Positions 44,456 through 54,205 are shown, numbered from the stretch's first letter. The stretch: 64,000 bases of DNA from MPNP01 sp963668325 (GCA_963668325.1 OY764222.1:558001-622000), one strand, 5' to 3'. Program-made: numbers and translations. Notes: a model not told the origin generated them from the letters alone.

Positions 44456-45459
44456 AACTAGCTTCATTGAATGACGGTACCCTTGATGGTAAACTGGTTA
44501 TTGTATCAAAGGATCTACAAAAATTTGCTGATGCCTCCGGTATTGCACCAACCTTGCAAAATGCGATGGACAACTGGCCACAAATCATGCCCAAGTTGGA
44601 AGACCTGGCTGGGGAAGTAGAATCTGGAAACATTGGCTTGGAATTTGATCCAGGGAAGGTCTACTCACCCTTGCCCAGATCCTATCAGTGGGCTGATGGT
44701 TCGGCTTATTTGAATCATGTTGAATTGGTCAGAAAAGCCCGAAATGCCAAAGTACCAGATTCCTTCTTTGAAGATCCCCTGATGTATCAGGGGGGTTCTG
44801 ATAGTTTTTATACTCCGTATGGTCCCATTGAATTGCTTGATGAAAGTTGGGGTATAGATTTGGAAGCAGAAGTTGCTGTTATTGTGGATAAAGTTCCGAT
44901 GGGTATATCAGCTGAAGAAGCTCCAAACTATATCCGTTTGATCATGCTTGTTAATGATGTCAGTTTAAGAAACCTTATTCCGGCAGAATTAGGCAAGGGA
45001 TTTGGTTTTTTTCAGTCCAAACCGGCCACAGCATTTTCACCAGTGGCGGTAACCCCAGATGAAATCAATTCCTGGTCTGAGGGGACAATTCACCTGCCTC
45101 TGTGTGTAGATATTAACCAGCAACCCTTTGGCAGAGCGAATGCAGGAATTGACATGACTTTCAATTTCTTCCAGTTGATTGCTCACGCGGCCAAGACGCG
45201 AGAATTGGCTGCGGGTTCGATTATAGGTTCTGGTACGATTTCCAACAAACTGAATGGGGGTCCTGGCAAACCAATATCTGAAGGTGGTGTGGGATATTCC
45301 TGTATTTCGGAAATAAGAACCGTGGAAACCATTAACGAAGGTAAACCTAGGACACCGTTTTTGCAATTTGGGGATACTGTTGAAATCTGGATGGATGACA
45401 AGGAAGGCCAATCAATATTTGGTTCAATTAAACAAACTGTTAGAAAATATGAGAGATAA
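44452..45459 (+). CDS. Fumarylacetoacetate hydrolase family protein
   Basis: About 335 aa. The TTG at 44452, overlapping the preceding stop as TTGA, gives the expected family N terminus KLASLNDGTLDGKLVIVSKDL; a longer frame from 44395 is not conserved. The metal site is seen in the WGIDLEAEVAVIVD segment (Glu ligands), and QSKPATAFSPVAVTPDEI and the GSGTISNK motif follow. In this operon it most likely splits fumarylacetoacetate into fumarate and acetoacetate. Confidence 0.9.
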   Translation: MKLASLNDGTLDGKLVIVSKDLQKFADASGIAPTLQNAMDNWPQIMPKLEDLAGEVESGNIGLEFDPGKVYSPLPRSYQWADGSAYLNHVELVRKARNAKVPDSFFEDPLMYQGGSDSFYTPYGPIELLDESWGIDLEAEVAVIVDKVPMGISAEEAPNYIRLIMLVNDVSLRNLIPAELGKGFGFFQSKPATAFSPVAVTPDEINSWSEGTIHLPLCVDINQQPFGRANAGIDMTFNFFQLIAHAAKTRELAAGSIIGSGTISNKLNGGPGKPISEGGVGYSCISEIRTVETINEGKPRTPFLQFGDTVEIWMDDKEGQSIFGSIKQTVRKYER

Positions 45460-45461
45460 AT

Positions 45462-46412
45462 ATGGCAAAAGAATTCGCTTCCCGGAGTGACCTAACCGAG
45501 AAAAAAACAAGTTTTACCGAGATTGGCAGGGGACTATACGCTTTTACGGCCGAAGGAGATCCCAATTCCGGTGTAATTATCGGAGATGATTCCGTCATGG
45601 TAATTGAAGCCCAGGCCACCCCGAGGTTGGCTTCCAAGGTGATTGAAGAAATCCAGAAGGTCACTGATAAACCAATAACTCACCTAGTCCTGACCCATTA
45701 CCATGCGGTAAGAGTTCTGGGAGCTTCTGCTTTTAACGCTAGGCAGATCATTATGTCAGAAACAGCAAGGGGTATGGTTGTTGAAAGAGGGCAAGAGGAT
45801 TGGGATAGCGAATTCAACAGATTTCCCCGACTTTTTGAAGGTCATGAATCTATTCCCGGCCTAACTTGGCCAACTACAACATTCAATGGCAGGATAACTG
45901 TTTATCTGGGCAACAGAAAAGTAGAAATCATGCAATTTGGACGGGCTCACACAGCTGGTGATGCAGTTGTATGGGTTCCCGATGAACAGGTCATGTTTAC
46001 TGGAGATATCGTGGAATATAAATCTGCTTGTTATTGTGGTGACGGCCATTTTGAGGATTGGCAGGATACCTTGGATGTTGTAGAAAGCTACCAACCTGAA
46101 GCGATCGCCCCTGGGCGTGGGGATGCCCTGACCGGAACTCAACTTGTTACTGCTGGTCTTGATGGAACAAGAGAATTTTTGGATGCTACCTATTTGCCAG
46201 TTGTACGGGTAGCTTCCAGAAATGGGTCCCTCAAGGAAGCCTGGGATGAGGTTAGGGCAAATTGCGATCATCGCTTTGGTGACTATGCGATTTACGAGCA
46301 TTGCTTACCGTTTAACGTTGCCAGAGCTTATGACGAAGCTAGAGGTATTGATACACCACGGATCTGGACAGCCGAACGTGACCTTGAAATGTGGAACAAA
46401 CTCCAGGACTAA
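45462..46412 (+). CDS. Second MBL-fold metallohydrolase (SoxH-like)
   Basis: 316 aa. Metal ligands: THYHAVRVLGASAF (HxH followed by Val-Arg-Val where Asp-His is usual), FGRAHTAGDAVVWVP (His) and MFTGDIV (Asp). The first motif reads HYHAVR instead of HxHxDH, so the second-metal ligand Asp appears missing. It starts two bases after the FAH gene and belongs to the same operon. Its substrate is unknown. Confidence 0.85.
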   Translation: MAKEFASRSDLTEKKTSFTEIGRGLYAFTAEGDPNSGVIIGDDSVMVIEAQATPRLASKVIEEIQKVTDKPITHLVLTHYHAVRVLGASAFNARQIIMSETARGMVVERGQEDWDSEFNRFPRLFEGHESIPGLTWPTTTFNGRITVYLGNRKVEIMQFGRAHTAGDAVVWVPDEQVMFTGDIVEYKSACYCGDGHFEDWQDTLDVVESYQPEAIAPGRGDALTGTQLVTAGLDGTREFLDATYLPVVRVASRNGSLKEAWDEVRANCDHRFGDYAIYEHCLPFNVARAYDEARGIDTPRIWTAERDLEMWNKLQD

Positions 46413-46443
46413 ACGTTCAACAAGATAAATTGCCATTCCCTAG

Positions 46444-47997
46444 ATGCCCTACCAAGCCAACGAATATATTTTCGTTCCTCCCCCGGGACTTGACAGCAAG
46501 GAACAATCTAAACAAGTTGTTATTGTCGGTGCTGGACCTATTGGATTGGCAATGGCCATTGAACTGGCTAATCATGATATCCCTTCAATTGTCCTTGATG
46601 AAAGCAATAAGGTATCAACAGGTTCGAAGGCCATTTGCTGGTCAAAAAGATCACTGGAAATATTTGATCGCCTGGGAATTGGCAACCAGGCTCTTGCCAA
46701 GGGTGTGATGTGGAAGGTCGGCAGAACTTATCACCGGGACAGAGAGCTATTTAATTTTGATCTCCTGCCTGAGGAAGGACACAAGTACCCGGCTTTTGTC
46801 AATCTCCAGCAGTATTACGTAGAAGAGTATCTGGTTGCCAAGGCTCAAACTCTGGAATTGATTGATTTGCGATTTTTAAACAAGGTCGTAGGAATCCAGA
46901 ACGGTCCTAAATCGGTCAAGATAGGCATTATAACACCACAAGGTGATTATGAACTTAAAACGGATTATCTGGTGGCTTGTGACGGCGTTAGATCGACCGT
47001 CAGAAAAAAACTTGGGCTGGAATTTATTGGCGAACTTTTCGAAGAAAGATTTTTGATTGCCGACATAGAGATGCACAGGGAGTTTCCTCCCGAGCGAAGG
47101 TTTTGGTTCGAACCTGTTTTTCATGAGGGTCAATCCGCTCTATTGCACAAACAACCGGACAATATTTATCGAATTGATCTGCAACTCGGTTGGGAGGCAG
47201 ATCCCGAGAAGGAAAAGTTACCGGAAAATGTTATTCCCCGTATTGAGAAAGTTGTAGGTACCAGTGATTTTAAAATTGATTGGGTATCGGTTTATACCTT
47301 CCAATGTCGTCGGTTGGAGAAGTTTGTCCATGGAAGAGTGATCTTTGCTGGAGATTCCGCCCATGTGGTTTCCCCATTTGGGGCCAGGGGAGGAAACGGA
47401 GGTCTACAGGATGTGGATAATCTGGGTTGGAAATTAGCAGCTATCATCAAGGGGCGATCGCCGGAATCGCTCTTGGATACATACAATTCTGAAAGAGTAC
47501 ATGGATCAGATGAGAACATTGCTCATTCAACAAGAACCACCAAATTCATGACCCCCTCTGATGGAGTCGAAAGGATGTTCAGAGATCAGCTCTTTAAGTT
47601 GGCCAGAGTTACAAATTTTGCCAGAAACTGGATTAATCCTGGCAGATTATCTGTTCCGGCCGTTTATCCGATGTTTAGGGACAATGCGCCAGAATTACCC
47701 ATGATTTCAAGACCAGGTTCGGTGGCACCGGATGCTCTGCTGAAAGATGGTAATTGGTTACTTAACTTGTTTGGCAAGGAAGTGACTGTACTTGGCATTA
47801 ATACAGATATACCCGAGGTAAATGACTGTAAAAGGATCAATCTGCCCGCCAATGAGTTTATCAAAGCAAGATATCTTGGTGAACATTCCAAAGCGATTTA
47901 TCTCATCCGGCCGGATCAGGTTGTTTGTGGTCGGTGGTTGGAGGTTTCGGCAAAAAATTTACAACGTGAAATCAATCGAATTTGGGGATTGGCATAA
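46444..47997 (+). CDS. FAD-dependent aromatic monooxygenase (MhpA-like)
   Basis: 517 aa. Class A flavoprotein hydroxylase: GxGxxG-type fold VVIVGAGPIGLAMAIEL near residues 22-38, ACDGVRSTVRKKLGL (DG motif) near 178, and the second FAD motif VIFAGDSAHVVSPFGARGGNGG near 300. The C-terminal thioredoxin-like domain is present. Followed without a gap by the DUF2783 gene, a pairing seen in other alphaproteobacteria. It may hydroxylate a phenolic acid toward homogentisate. Confidence 0.9.
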   Translation: MPYQANEYIFVPPPGLDSKEQSKQVVIVGAGPIGLAMAIELANHDIPSIVLDESNKVSTGSKAICWSKRSLEIFDRLGIGNQALAKGVMWKVGRTYHRDRELFNFDLLPEEGHKYPAFVNLQQYYVEEYLVAKAQTLELIDLRFLNKVVGIQNGPKSVKIGIITPQGDYELKTDYLVACDGVRSTVRKKLGLEFIGELFEERFLIADIEMHREFPPERRFWFEPVFHEGQSALLHKQPDNIYRIDLQLGWEADPEKEKLPENVIPRIEKVVGTSDFKIDWVSVYTFQCRRLEKFVHGRVIFAGDSAHVVSPFGARGGNGGLQDVDNLGWKLAAIIKGRSPESLLDTYNSERVHGSDENIAHSTRTTKFMTPSDGVERMFRDQLFKLARVTNFARNWINPGRLSVPAVYPMFRDNAPELPMISRPGSVAPDALLKDGNWLLNLFGKEVTVLGINTDIPEVNDCKRINLPANEFIKARYLGEHSKAIYLIRPDQVVCGRWLEVSAKNLQREINRIWGLA

Positions 47998-48204
47998 ATG
48001 AACTCAAAGCTAAAGACCCAGCCACAAACCAACGTGGATGAAATCTATCAGAACCTTTTAGAGGCTTTTGAGGGAGTCGAGGAATCGCAAAGAATGGAAT
48101 TTGCCATTATGGTGGTTATTTCCCTTTGTGATCAAATTAAGGACCAGGATAAAATTGCCGAAGTTCTGAACACCTGCCTTCTAGCCTTGGAGCAAGTAGA
48201 TTGA
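47998..48204 (+). CDS. DUF2783 domain-containing protein
   Basis: 68 aa, helical, with VDEIYQNLLEAFEGVEESQRMEFAIMVVISLCDQIKD, the pattern of the short DUF2783 family found next to MhpA-like monooxygenases. It starts directly after the monooxygenase stop. Possibly an accessory subunit of the flavoenzyme; function unproven. Its stop overlaps the TTG of rnhB. Confidence 0.75.
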   Translation: MNSKLKTQPQTNVDEIYQNLLEAFEGVEESQRMEFAIMVVISLCDQIKDQDKIAEVLNTCLLALEQVD

Positions 48205-48827
48205 AGGACAAGACAGCTTTACCAAATTTCGAACTTGAGAACATTTATAAAAATGAGGGTTACGAGGTTATTGTCGGCGTTGATGAAGCAGGAAGGGGAA
48301 GTATAGCGGGGCCAGTTACAGCCGGTGCGGTTATGTTCAAAAAGGAATCATTTCCCAACGGCCTTGATGATTCCAAAAAGCTGACCTCACAACAAAGAGC
48401 CATAATATTTGAGGAGATCAAGGAAAAAGCAATTTATTCCTTTGCGCATGTACCCGTAGAGGATATAGAGAGAATTAATATACTCCAGGCTGCCTTGAAG
48501 GCAATGACCCTCGCTGTAGAATCACTTCCCATTACACCTGACTTGGTCCTTGTTGACGGAAATTGGTTACCTCCCAACCTCCCCTGTAAAGGTTTGGCTG
48601 TTATTAAAGGGGATCAGAAATCCCTGTCTATTGCAGCAGCTTCGGTTGTAGCCAAGGTAAATAGAGATAACCTCATGTGTCGATTAGCCCGGGAGGAACC
48701 GGCTTATGGTTGGGATGCCAATAAGGGTTATGGAACCAGGAAGCATTTAGAGGCACTTGGAAAGTTAGGTCCTTCCATTCACCACCGAAAATCTTTTCTT
48801 CCCTTGCGAAGACTATTTGAAGATTAG
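48201..48827 (+). CDS. rnhB: Ribonuclease HII
   Basis: 208 aa, TTG start overlapping the DUF2783 stop (TTGA). Catalytic acidic residues in VGVDEAGRGSIAGPVTAGAV, the DDSKKLT motif and LVDGN. The C-terminal Tyr-Gly-His part (GYGTRKHLEALGKLGPSIHHRKSF) is present. It removes ribonucleotides from DNA-RNA hybrids. Its fusion to a catabolic operon is by position only, and it may have an additional promoter. Confidence 0.93.
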   Translation: MKDKTALPNFELENIYKNEGYEVIVGVDEAGRGSIAGPVTAGAVMFKKESFPNGLDDSKKLTSQQRAIIFEEIKEKAIYSFAHVPVEDIERINILQAALKAMTLAVESLPITPDLVLVDGNWLPPNLPCKGLAVIKGDQKSLSIAAASVVAKVNRDNLMCRLAREEPAYGWDANKGYGTRKHLEALGKLGPSIHHRKSFLPLRRLFED

Positions 48828-49250
48828 TTCCATCAAGCCAGTTATGGACGCCCGGATATTCACGGGTTTGATTTCAAAATGGGCCAAAACTGGCAGGGGT
48901 GGAGGGGCTCGAACCCCCGACACCCGGTTTTGGAGACCGGTGCTCTACCAACTGAGCTACACCCCTTCATGGATGAGAATAGCAAATAAGTATTAAATGG
49001 TAAAGTTTAAGAGGGGAATTGAGAACAATCACTGCTTAAAAGGGTTTTGGAAGTGATAATATTGATTTCACGGGACCTGGGGATGTTACATCCAAGCACC
49101 CAACTTGGTTTGGGCGAATATAGAAAATAATTTAAATGAGATAATAAAATTCTTTGGTCAGCAAAAATCTCTTGCATTTATTGGCAAGGAGTTTATTGAT
49201 TTGCTTGAATTTATGACAACATCATCAAACAGAAGAGATGGAATTTAGCT
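48828..49250. other. Intergenic region with tRNA-Trp, upstream of cytochrome c
   Basis: About 420 bases. Apart from tRNA-Trp (48894-48966, minus) I see no gene. The last 250 bases are AT-rich and must hold the promoter of the cytochrome c gene. Confidence 0.5.
48894..48966 (-). tRNA. tRNA-Trp (anticodon CCA)
   Basis: On the minus strand it begins AGGGGTGTAGCTCAGTTGG, with the anticodon loop CTCCAAAA (CCA), T-loop GGTTCGAGCC, and an acceptor stem AGGGGTG/CACCCCT with discriminator G and encoded CCA at 48891-48893. Convergent with rnhB. Confidence 0.97.
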
Positions 49251-49667
49251 ATGAAGAAAACATCAATTTTCCTGATTACAGCGGCTGTTCTTTATTTTGG
49301 AGTTGTAACGCCTTCCAATGCAGAAGGTGACTCCAAAAAGGGTGAACGGGCATTCGGACAATGTAAGGCTTGCCATACTGTTGTAGCAGGTGAATCCAAA
49401 AGAACGGGGCCGAATTTATTTGGTGTTTTGGGCCGCCAAGCCGGTAGTGCTGAATTCGATTACTCAGACAGTTTAATTGGGGCTGGTGAGGCCGGTTTGA
49501 TTTGGTCAGAGGAGAATTTGGATGCCTTTCTGGCAGATCCAAGGAAATTCCTGGCTGAATATATGGGTGTAAGTACAGGCAAAATCAGGACTAAAAAAAC
49601 CATAAAGGTAGCACAAAGTTCCCGCCGAGAGGATTTAATCGCCTATTTGAGTACCCTGACGGAATAG
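49251..49667 (+). CDS. Class I cytochrome c (c2/c-type, periplasmic)
   Basis: 138 aa. Signal peptide to about residue 24, haem motif CKACH at 38-42 (GQCKACHTV), then TGPNLFGVLGRQAGS, and a Met in the EYMGVSTGKIR segment as likely axial ligand. This is a soluble electron shuttle between bc1 and a terminal oxidase. Its separate location from petABC is normal. Confidence 0.9.
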   Translation: MKKTSIFLITAAVLYFGVVTPSNAEGDSKKGERAFGQCKACHTVVAGESKRTGPNLFGVLGRQAGSAEFDYSDSLIGAGEAGLIWSEENLDAFLADPRKFLAEYMGVSTGKIRTKKTIKVAQSSRREDLIAYLSTLTE

Positions 49668-49877
49668 TTTTGAATATTGATTATGAAACTTTACTAGAAA
49701 CACCTAGTAAGAGCCATAGAAATAATATAAATATCGGCACTCCAACCCAAAGGACTGTGGAAAGTTCAGCTGAAGTAGAATTAGGTATTTTCGTTTTTGT
49801 GACGGCCTAAACAGGGATTTCAAATAGATAATTTTTAACCACAGTGATAGCTGGGATTACTAAATCAAACAACTTGC

Positions 49878-50510
49878 TTATTGGATCCTAAAATCCACTA
49901 ATTTGCCGATTTCAATCGGGTCCTTGCCGATATTACCCTCATAGATTGGGGTTTCCTTGATATTAGGCTTGGTAATTTTTCCTTCTCGAAAATTATCTTT
50001 AAAAAAATCCTCAAAACCTGCATTTTGAAAATGCAGAGAATTTATCCCAATAACGCAAAAGGCCCGTGGCTTTGCCAGCCGCAAGCAATTATCCAAAGCT
50101 TGGGGACCCAAATGGCCCAGCGTAAAGGTTCCACAACTTACCAGGCCACCATATTTACCAAGACTGTTTGTTATTGGCTTGGTTAGGTCGGTTATCTGCA
50201 AATGTCGATAAATGTTTTTTTCTTTCGCTTTACCGATCATTTCCGGTGAAATATCAAACCCATCGATAGTCATATTCTTGCCGGCAAAAGGTTCTGCTAC
50301 CAGCCCAGTCCCACAGCCAAGATCTGCTATGGGTTGGTCATTCTTGATCGACAAGTTCAGAAAATGCTGTCCAACAATTTTTGGGTAAATATATTTGTGC
50401 TCAACAACAAACTCATCATCATATGAATGGGCCATTTCGTCATAATATTTGATATGATTAGCGGGCTTACCCAAATTATAGGCATCCCCAAGTTCGAGTT
50501 TACGGTTCAC
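49878..50510 (-). CDS. Class I SAM-dependent methyltransferase
   Basis: 210 aa. Motif I is IADLGCGTGLVAEPFAG near residue 60, followed by GFDISPEMIGKAKEK. GGLVSCGTFTLGHLG and a CVIGINSLHF post-motif follow. It looks like the UbiE/BioC type. Neighbours do not name the substrate. Convergent to nothing; it follows parC on the same strand with 52 bases between. Confidence 0.8.
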   Translation of the reverse strand: MNRKLELGDAYNLGKPANHIKYYDEMAHSYDDEFVVEHKYIYPKIVGQHFLNLSIKNDQPIADLGCGTGLVAEPFAGKNMTIDGFDISPEMIGKAKEKNIYRHLQITDLTKPITNSLGKYGGLVSCGTFTLGHLGPQALDNCLRLAKPRAFCVIGINSLHFQNAGFEDFFKDNFREGKITKPNIKETPIYEGNIGKDPIEIGKLVDFRIQ

Positions 50511-50562
50511 AATGACCTCGTTCGCTTCTCATCTCGGAATAATAGGACACAATAGAAAAATA

Positions 50563-52785
50563 TTACGAGAAAATGTTTTTCTTGGGGAAGCCATAAGGTG
50601 CTTTCAGTCCCTTGCCTCCACGTTTGCCAAGCCATTTTTCTACTTCCTTGGCTTGCCGAGGTTTCCCTTTGGGGTCTTTCCAGAACAATCCTTCCTCTAG
50701 AGTAAATGACTTTATATCTGACAAACTTGATCTCTGAAAATTTTGAAGACGAACACCGGTACCTTTGGCCTGAACTGGAATATCAGCCAGGGGAATTACC
50801 AGCATTTTCCTATTTTGCCCAACTATAGCAAGATGATCACCATCAGCAGGAACACATGATTTGCCAATATCCCCTTTTTTGAGATTTAAAACCTGTTTTC
50901 CTATCTTAGTTAAAGCCAATACCTCGGCTTCATCAACTATAAAACCATATCCTTTTTCCGAAGCAACAACCAATTGCCTCTCTGGATTGTGGAATAGCAA
51001 AGATTGGATTTCAATATCATTGGGAAGTTCCATCATCAATCGAATTGGTTCTCCTAAACCCCTCCCGCCCGGTACAGCTGATGCGGGTAAGGAATAGAAC
51101 CTGCCATTGGAGCCAAAAATGATTAACTTGTCAGTTGATTGTCCATGAAGGGCATATTGTAGTGAATCACCATCTCGAAACTTAAAATCTTGGTCAAAAG
51201 GCAAATGCCCCCTGAAAAGCCTAATCCAGCCAAGTTTGGAACAAACGACGGTAACGGGTTCGCCCTCAATGACATCCTCCAACTCGAAATCAGTTGTATC
51301 CGACAGGTCTGAAAATCCAGTTCTTCTCTTGCACGACGGGTTTTTAGCAAAAATTCCCTTGATTTCCTTCAGTTCTTCGGTGATCTTGCTTTTTTGCAAC
51401 TCTTCGCTGTTAAGAAGATCGTCCAATTCAGCCCTTTCCTTAATGAGCTTGGTTTGTTCGTTTTTAAGTTCAATTTCCTCAAGTTTCCTTAAACTTCTCA
51501 GTCGCATGTTCAAAATGGCTTCAGCCTGAACGTCAAGCAATTCAAATTCCTTGATCAATTGCTCTTTAGGATTGTCTTCGTACCGGATTATTTCGATCAC
51601 CCTATCAAGGTTCAAAAAGGCAACGAGATAACCTTCCAAAAGAGTAAGACGGTGATCAATCTTGTTGATTCTGAAATGTGCTCTTCTTTGCAGGATTACC
51701 AATCGATGGTTGAGGAAAGCCTTTAGTATTTCCCATGGGTCACATACCTTAGGGCGTTGCCCATCAATAAGTACGTTTAGATTCATGGAGAAACGCGATT
51801 CCAATTCAGTTAACTTGAAAATCGCTTCCATCAGGGTTTCAGGTTCAATTTTACGGGTTTTAGGCTCCAGAACAATTCTGATTATTTCAGTGGATTCATC
51901 TCGGACATCGGCGAGCAACTGTGTCTTCTTGTTTTGAACCAATTTGGCTAAACTCTCGATAAGTTTTGATTTCTGAACCTGGTAAGGGATTTCTGTGACA
52001 ACAATTTGCCATTGATTACGTTCCAGGCGCTCTATCTCCCACCTGGCTCTTACCCTAATTTGTCCTTTACCCGCTAGATAGGCTTTTTCAATTTGGTCCC
52101 TGGTACTTACAATTATTCCACCCGTAGGAAAATCTGGGCCGGGAAGCTTGGCCATGCGGGTTTTTATGGGAGGGTCTGGGTAACGAATTAAATGAATACA
52201 GGTGTTACAAAGCTCAATTATATTATGGGGAGGTATATTGGCAGCCATCCCAACGGCAATTCCGGTTGATCCATTGGCAAGCAGGTTAGGAAAGGAAGCA
52301 GGCAATAATACTGGCTCTTCGAGGGTATCATCATAGTTAGGTCGAAAATCAACAGAATTCTCGTTTAATCCTTCCACCAAATTTTCAGCGAAGGTTGTCA
52401 AACGAGCTTCGGTATATCTTGAAGAAGCTGGTTTATCCCCGTCAATATTGCCAAAATTCCCCTGGCCATCAATTAAAGGATATCGAAGGTTAAAATCCTG
52501 GGCCATCCTTGCCAAGGCATCATAGATGGCCTGTTCACCATGGGGATGATAATTCCCCATAACATCCCCAGAAATTTTGGCGCACTTCCGAAAACCACTG
52601 CTGGAACTCAATTTGAGTTCCAGCATGGCATAAAGAATTCTTCTCTGGACCGGTTTCAAACCATCGCGAGCATCAGGTAATGCTCTGTGCATGATTGTTG
52701 AAAGGGCATACTGAAGATATCGTTCACTGATGGCCTTGCTCAGTGGTATATCTTGTGAGAACTGATCAAATAGGTTTTTTGCCAT
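50563..52785 (-). CDS. parC: DNA topoisomerase IV subunit A
   Basis: 740 aa. Catalytic Tyr124 in SSRYTEARL, the GNYHPHGEQAIYDAL quinolone-region segment and DGQGNFGNIDGD. The length and the beta-pinwheel C-terminal domain (about 500-720) fit ParC rather than GyrA, which has a GyrA-box that I do not see. It decatenates daughter chromosomes with ParE, not in this window. Position 85 carries Gln, where E. coli has Ser80. Confidence 0.93.
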   Translation of the reverse strand: MAKNLFDQFSQDIPLSKAISERYLQYALSTIMHRALPDARDGLKPVQRRILYAMLELKLSSSSGFRKCAKISGDVMGNYHPHGEQAIYDALARMAQDFNLRYPLIDGQGNFGNIDGDKPASSRYTEARLTTFAENLVEGLNENSVDFRPNYDDTLEEPVLLPASFPNLLANGSTGIAVGMAANIPPHNIIELCNTCIHLIRYPDPPIKTRMAKLPGPDFPTGGIIVSTRDQIEKAYLAGKGQIRVRARWEIERLERNQWQIVVTEIPYQVQKSKLIESLAKLVQNKKTQLLADVRDESTEIIRIVLEPKTRKIEPETLMEAIFKLTELESRFSMNLNVLIDGQRPKVCDPWEILKAFLNHRLVILQRRAHFRINKIDHRLTLLEGYLVAFLNLDRVIEIIRYEDNPKEQLIKEFELLDVQAEAILNMRLRSLRKLEEIELKNEQTKLIKERAELDDLLNSEELQKSKITEELKEIKGIFAKNPSCKRRTGFSDLSDTTDFELEDVIEGEPVTVVCSKLGWIRLFRGHLPFDQDFKFRDGDSLQYALHGQSTDKLIIFGSNGRFYSLPASAVPGGRGLGEPIRLMMELPNDIEIQSLLFHNPERQLVVASEKGYGFIVDEAEVLALTKIGKQVLNLKKGDIGKSCVPADGDHLAIVGQNRKMLVIPLADIPVQAKGTGVRLQNFQRSSLSDIKSFTLEEGLFWKDPKGKPRQAKEVEKWLGKRGGKGLKAPYGFPKKNIFS

Positions 52786-53185
52786 TAATGATGAGATTTC
52801 ATTGGTTTACTTGTTATTCCAATTTTTCGAAGCATATTTTGCCTCGCCTAATTGTAAATTACAGTAGAAACTATTTGAAGTAATTTTAGTTTTACAGATG
52901 GGCTGCAATTTTTACCAAAATTAATTGTGGATAAGTGTGCAAAAATTATGAGTGAAGTTGTTGACTTGATTATCAAAAAATTAATCCTAATCAAAAACTA
53001 TTGATTAGGATAAAAACAGATCCGAGTTTCCACATTTAATAGGTATGAAAAGTCTAGGAATTAGGTAGAAGTTAAGAATTGAATTTCAAAATGAGGGATG
53101 GTGATTAAACCAGTCCCCAATTTGAAATATTTTGCAGCCGTTGAAAGTTATTCTATTGCAACCAAACGGGCGTCTGAGTTTGATT
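52786..53185. other. Intergenic region downstream of the iron-binding gene
   Basis: About 400 bases. It contains the terminator at 52975-53011 and an isolated perfect DnaA-box (52926-52934) that is expected by chance. No gene is called. Confidence 0.4.
52975..53011 (-). terminator. Rho-independent terminator (minus strand)
   Basis: A perfect 11-bp stem (ATCCTAATCAA and TTGATTAGGAT, loop of six) is followed on the minus strand by TAA and six U. It lies 175 bases after the stop of the iron-binding protein gene, whose transcript it probably ends before parC. Confidence 0.65.
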
Positions 53186-54205
53186 CTAACCGTCGTAATC
53201 GATTTCATTTACAATCTGAAGGGCACTTTCCCGGAACGCTCCGACCGTAGCCAGGTTTAGGTCGTCAGGCTCAAATGTACCCCAACTTTCTACCGCCGGG
53301 GATAGGGAGACATCGGGGTTAACCGGATATTCATGATTAACTTCCGCATAAATTTGCTGAGCCTCCTCAGAGGATAAAAATTCCATAAGTTTTAGCGCAT
53401 TGGCCTGGTTGGGAGAATATTTGGCCATAGCCATTCCGGAAACATTTACATGCGTTCCACCATTTTCGAATCGGGGGAAAATTATCCGGACAGCATCAGC
53501 CCACTCCTTTTGCTCCTCATTGGATAACATTAGGCCCATGTAATAGGTGTTGCCCAGTGATACATCACACTCGCCGGCCCAAATTGCCTTGACCTGGGCC
53601 CGGTCATTACCTTGTGGTTTACGTGCAAGATTAGCTTTGATGCCTTGTAACCACTCCCTGGTTTTATCCATGCCGTGGTGGGTAATCACGGCAGATATCA
53701 AGGCTAGGTTGTAGGCATGGGTACCCGGTCTGGTACAAAGGCGATTGTTCCACTCTGGATTGGCTAATTGTTCGTAGGTCATTTCCATTTCCGGAACTCT
53801 TTCCCTGGAGGCATAAACTATTCTTGCTCGAAGGGTCAGGGCAAACCATTTGCCCTCAGGGTCCCTGAAATTTGAGGGTATGTTTTGTTCCAGGGTATCA
53901 GAAGCAACATTCTGAGTAATCCCGGCATTTACCAGATTTTGCAAACGGGAGATATCCGTTGTCAATATCACATCGGCTGGCGACCTTTTGCCTTCCAATT
54001 CTAGCCGGGCAATCATGCCTTTTTGCAAGAAAATGATGTTGGTCTCAATGCCAGTACTAGTGGTAAATTCATCCAACAACGGTTGAATGAGTTCCGGTTG
54101 CCGATAGGAATAGATGTTAACCTCATCGGCCCGAGTTGCTTGGATGCCCCAAGTGATGATGATCAGACTACCAATTAAAGAACTGACATAGGGTAAATAT
54201 CTCAT
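53186..54205 (-). CDS. Fe(III) ABC-transporter substrate-binding protein (FutA/FbpA-like)
   Basis: 339 aa periplasmic binding protein with a signal peptide to about residue 26 (the GIQATRA end). VNIYSYRQPELIQPLLDEFTTSTGIETNII is the family start, followed by DVILTTDISRLQNLVNAG and a YYMGLM segment. Tyr residues typical of ferric ligands are retained. No permease or ATPase gene is adjacent, so it must work with components encoded elsewhere. A likely terminator follows. Confidence 0.88.
   Translation of the reverse strand: MRYLPYVSSLIGSLIIITWGIQATRADEVNIYSYRQPELIQPLLDEFTTSTGIETNIIFLQKGMIARLELEGKRSPADVILTTDISRLQNLVNAGITQNVASDTLEQNIPSNFRDPEGKWFALTLRARIVYASRERVPEMEMTYEQLANPEWNNRLCTRPGTHAYNLALISAVITHHGMDKTREWLQGIKANLARKPQGNDRAQVKAIWAGECDVSLGNTYYMGLMLSNEEQKEWADAVRIIFPRFENGGTHVNVSGMAMAKYSPNQANALKLMEFLSSEEAQQIYAEVNHEYPVNPDVSLSPAVESWGTFEPDDLNLATVGAFRESALQIVNEIDYDG

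Noticed and set aside
52926..52934. Perfect DnaA box near parC, possible replication origin
   Set aside because: A single box; one perfect 9-mer on either strand is expected by chance in 64 kb. No cluster of boxes or dnaA/hemE neighbour.
53097..53240. Plus-strand frame starting PNLKYFAAVESYS, like the start of a LysR regulator
   Set aside because: Only about eight residues resemble LysR; the frame stops soon and overlaps the end of the iron-binding gene.
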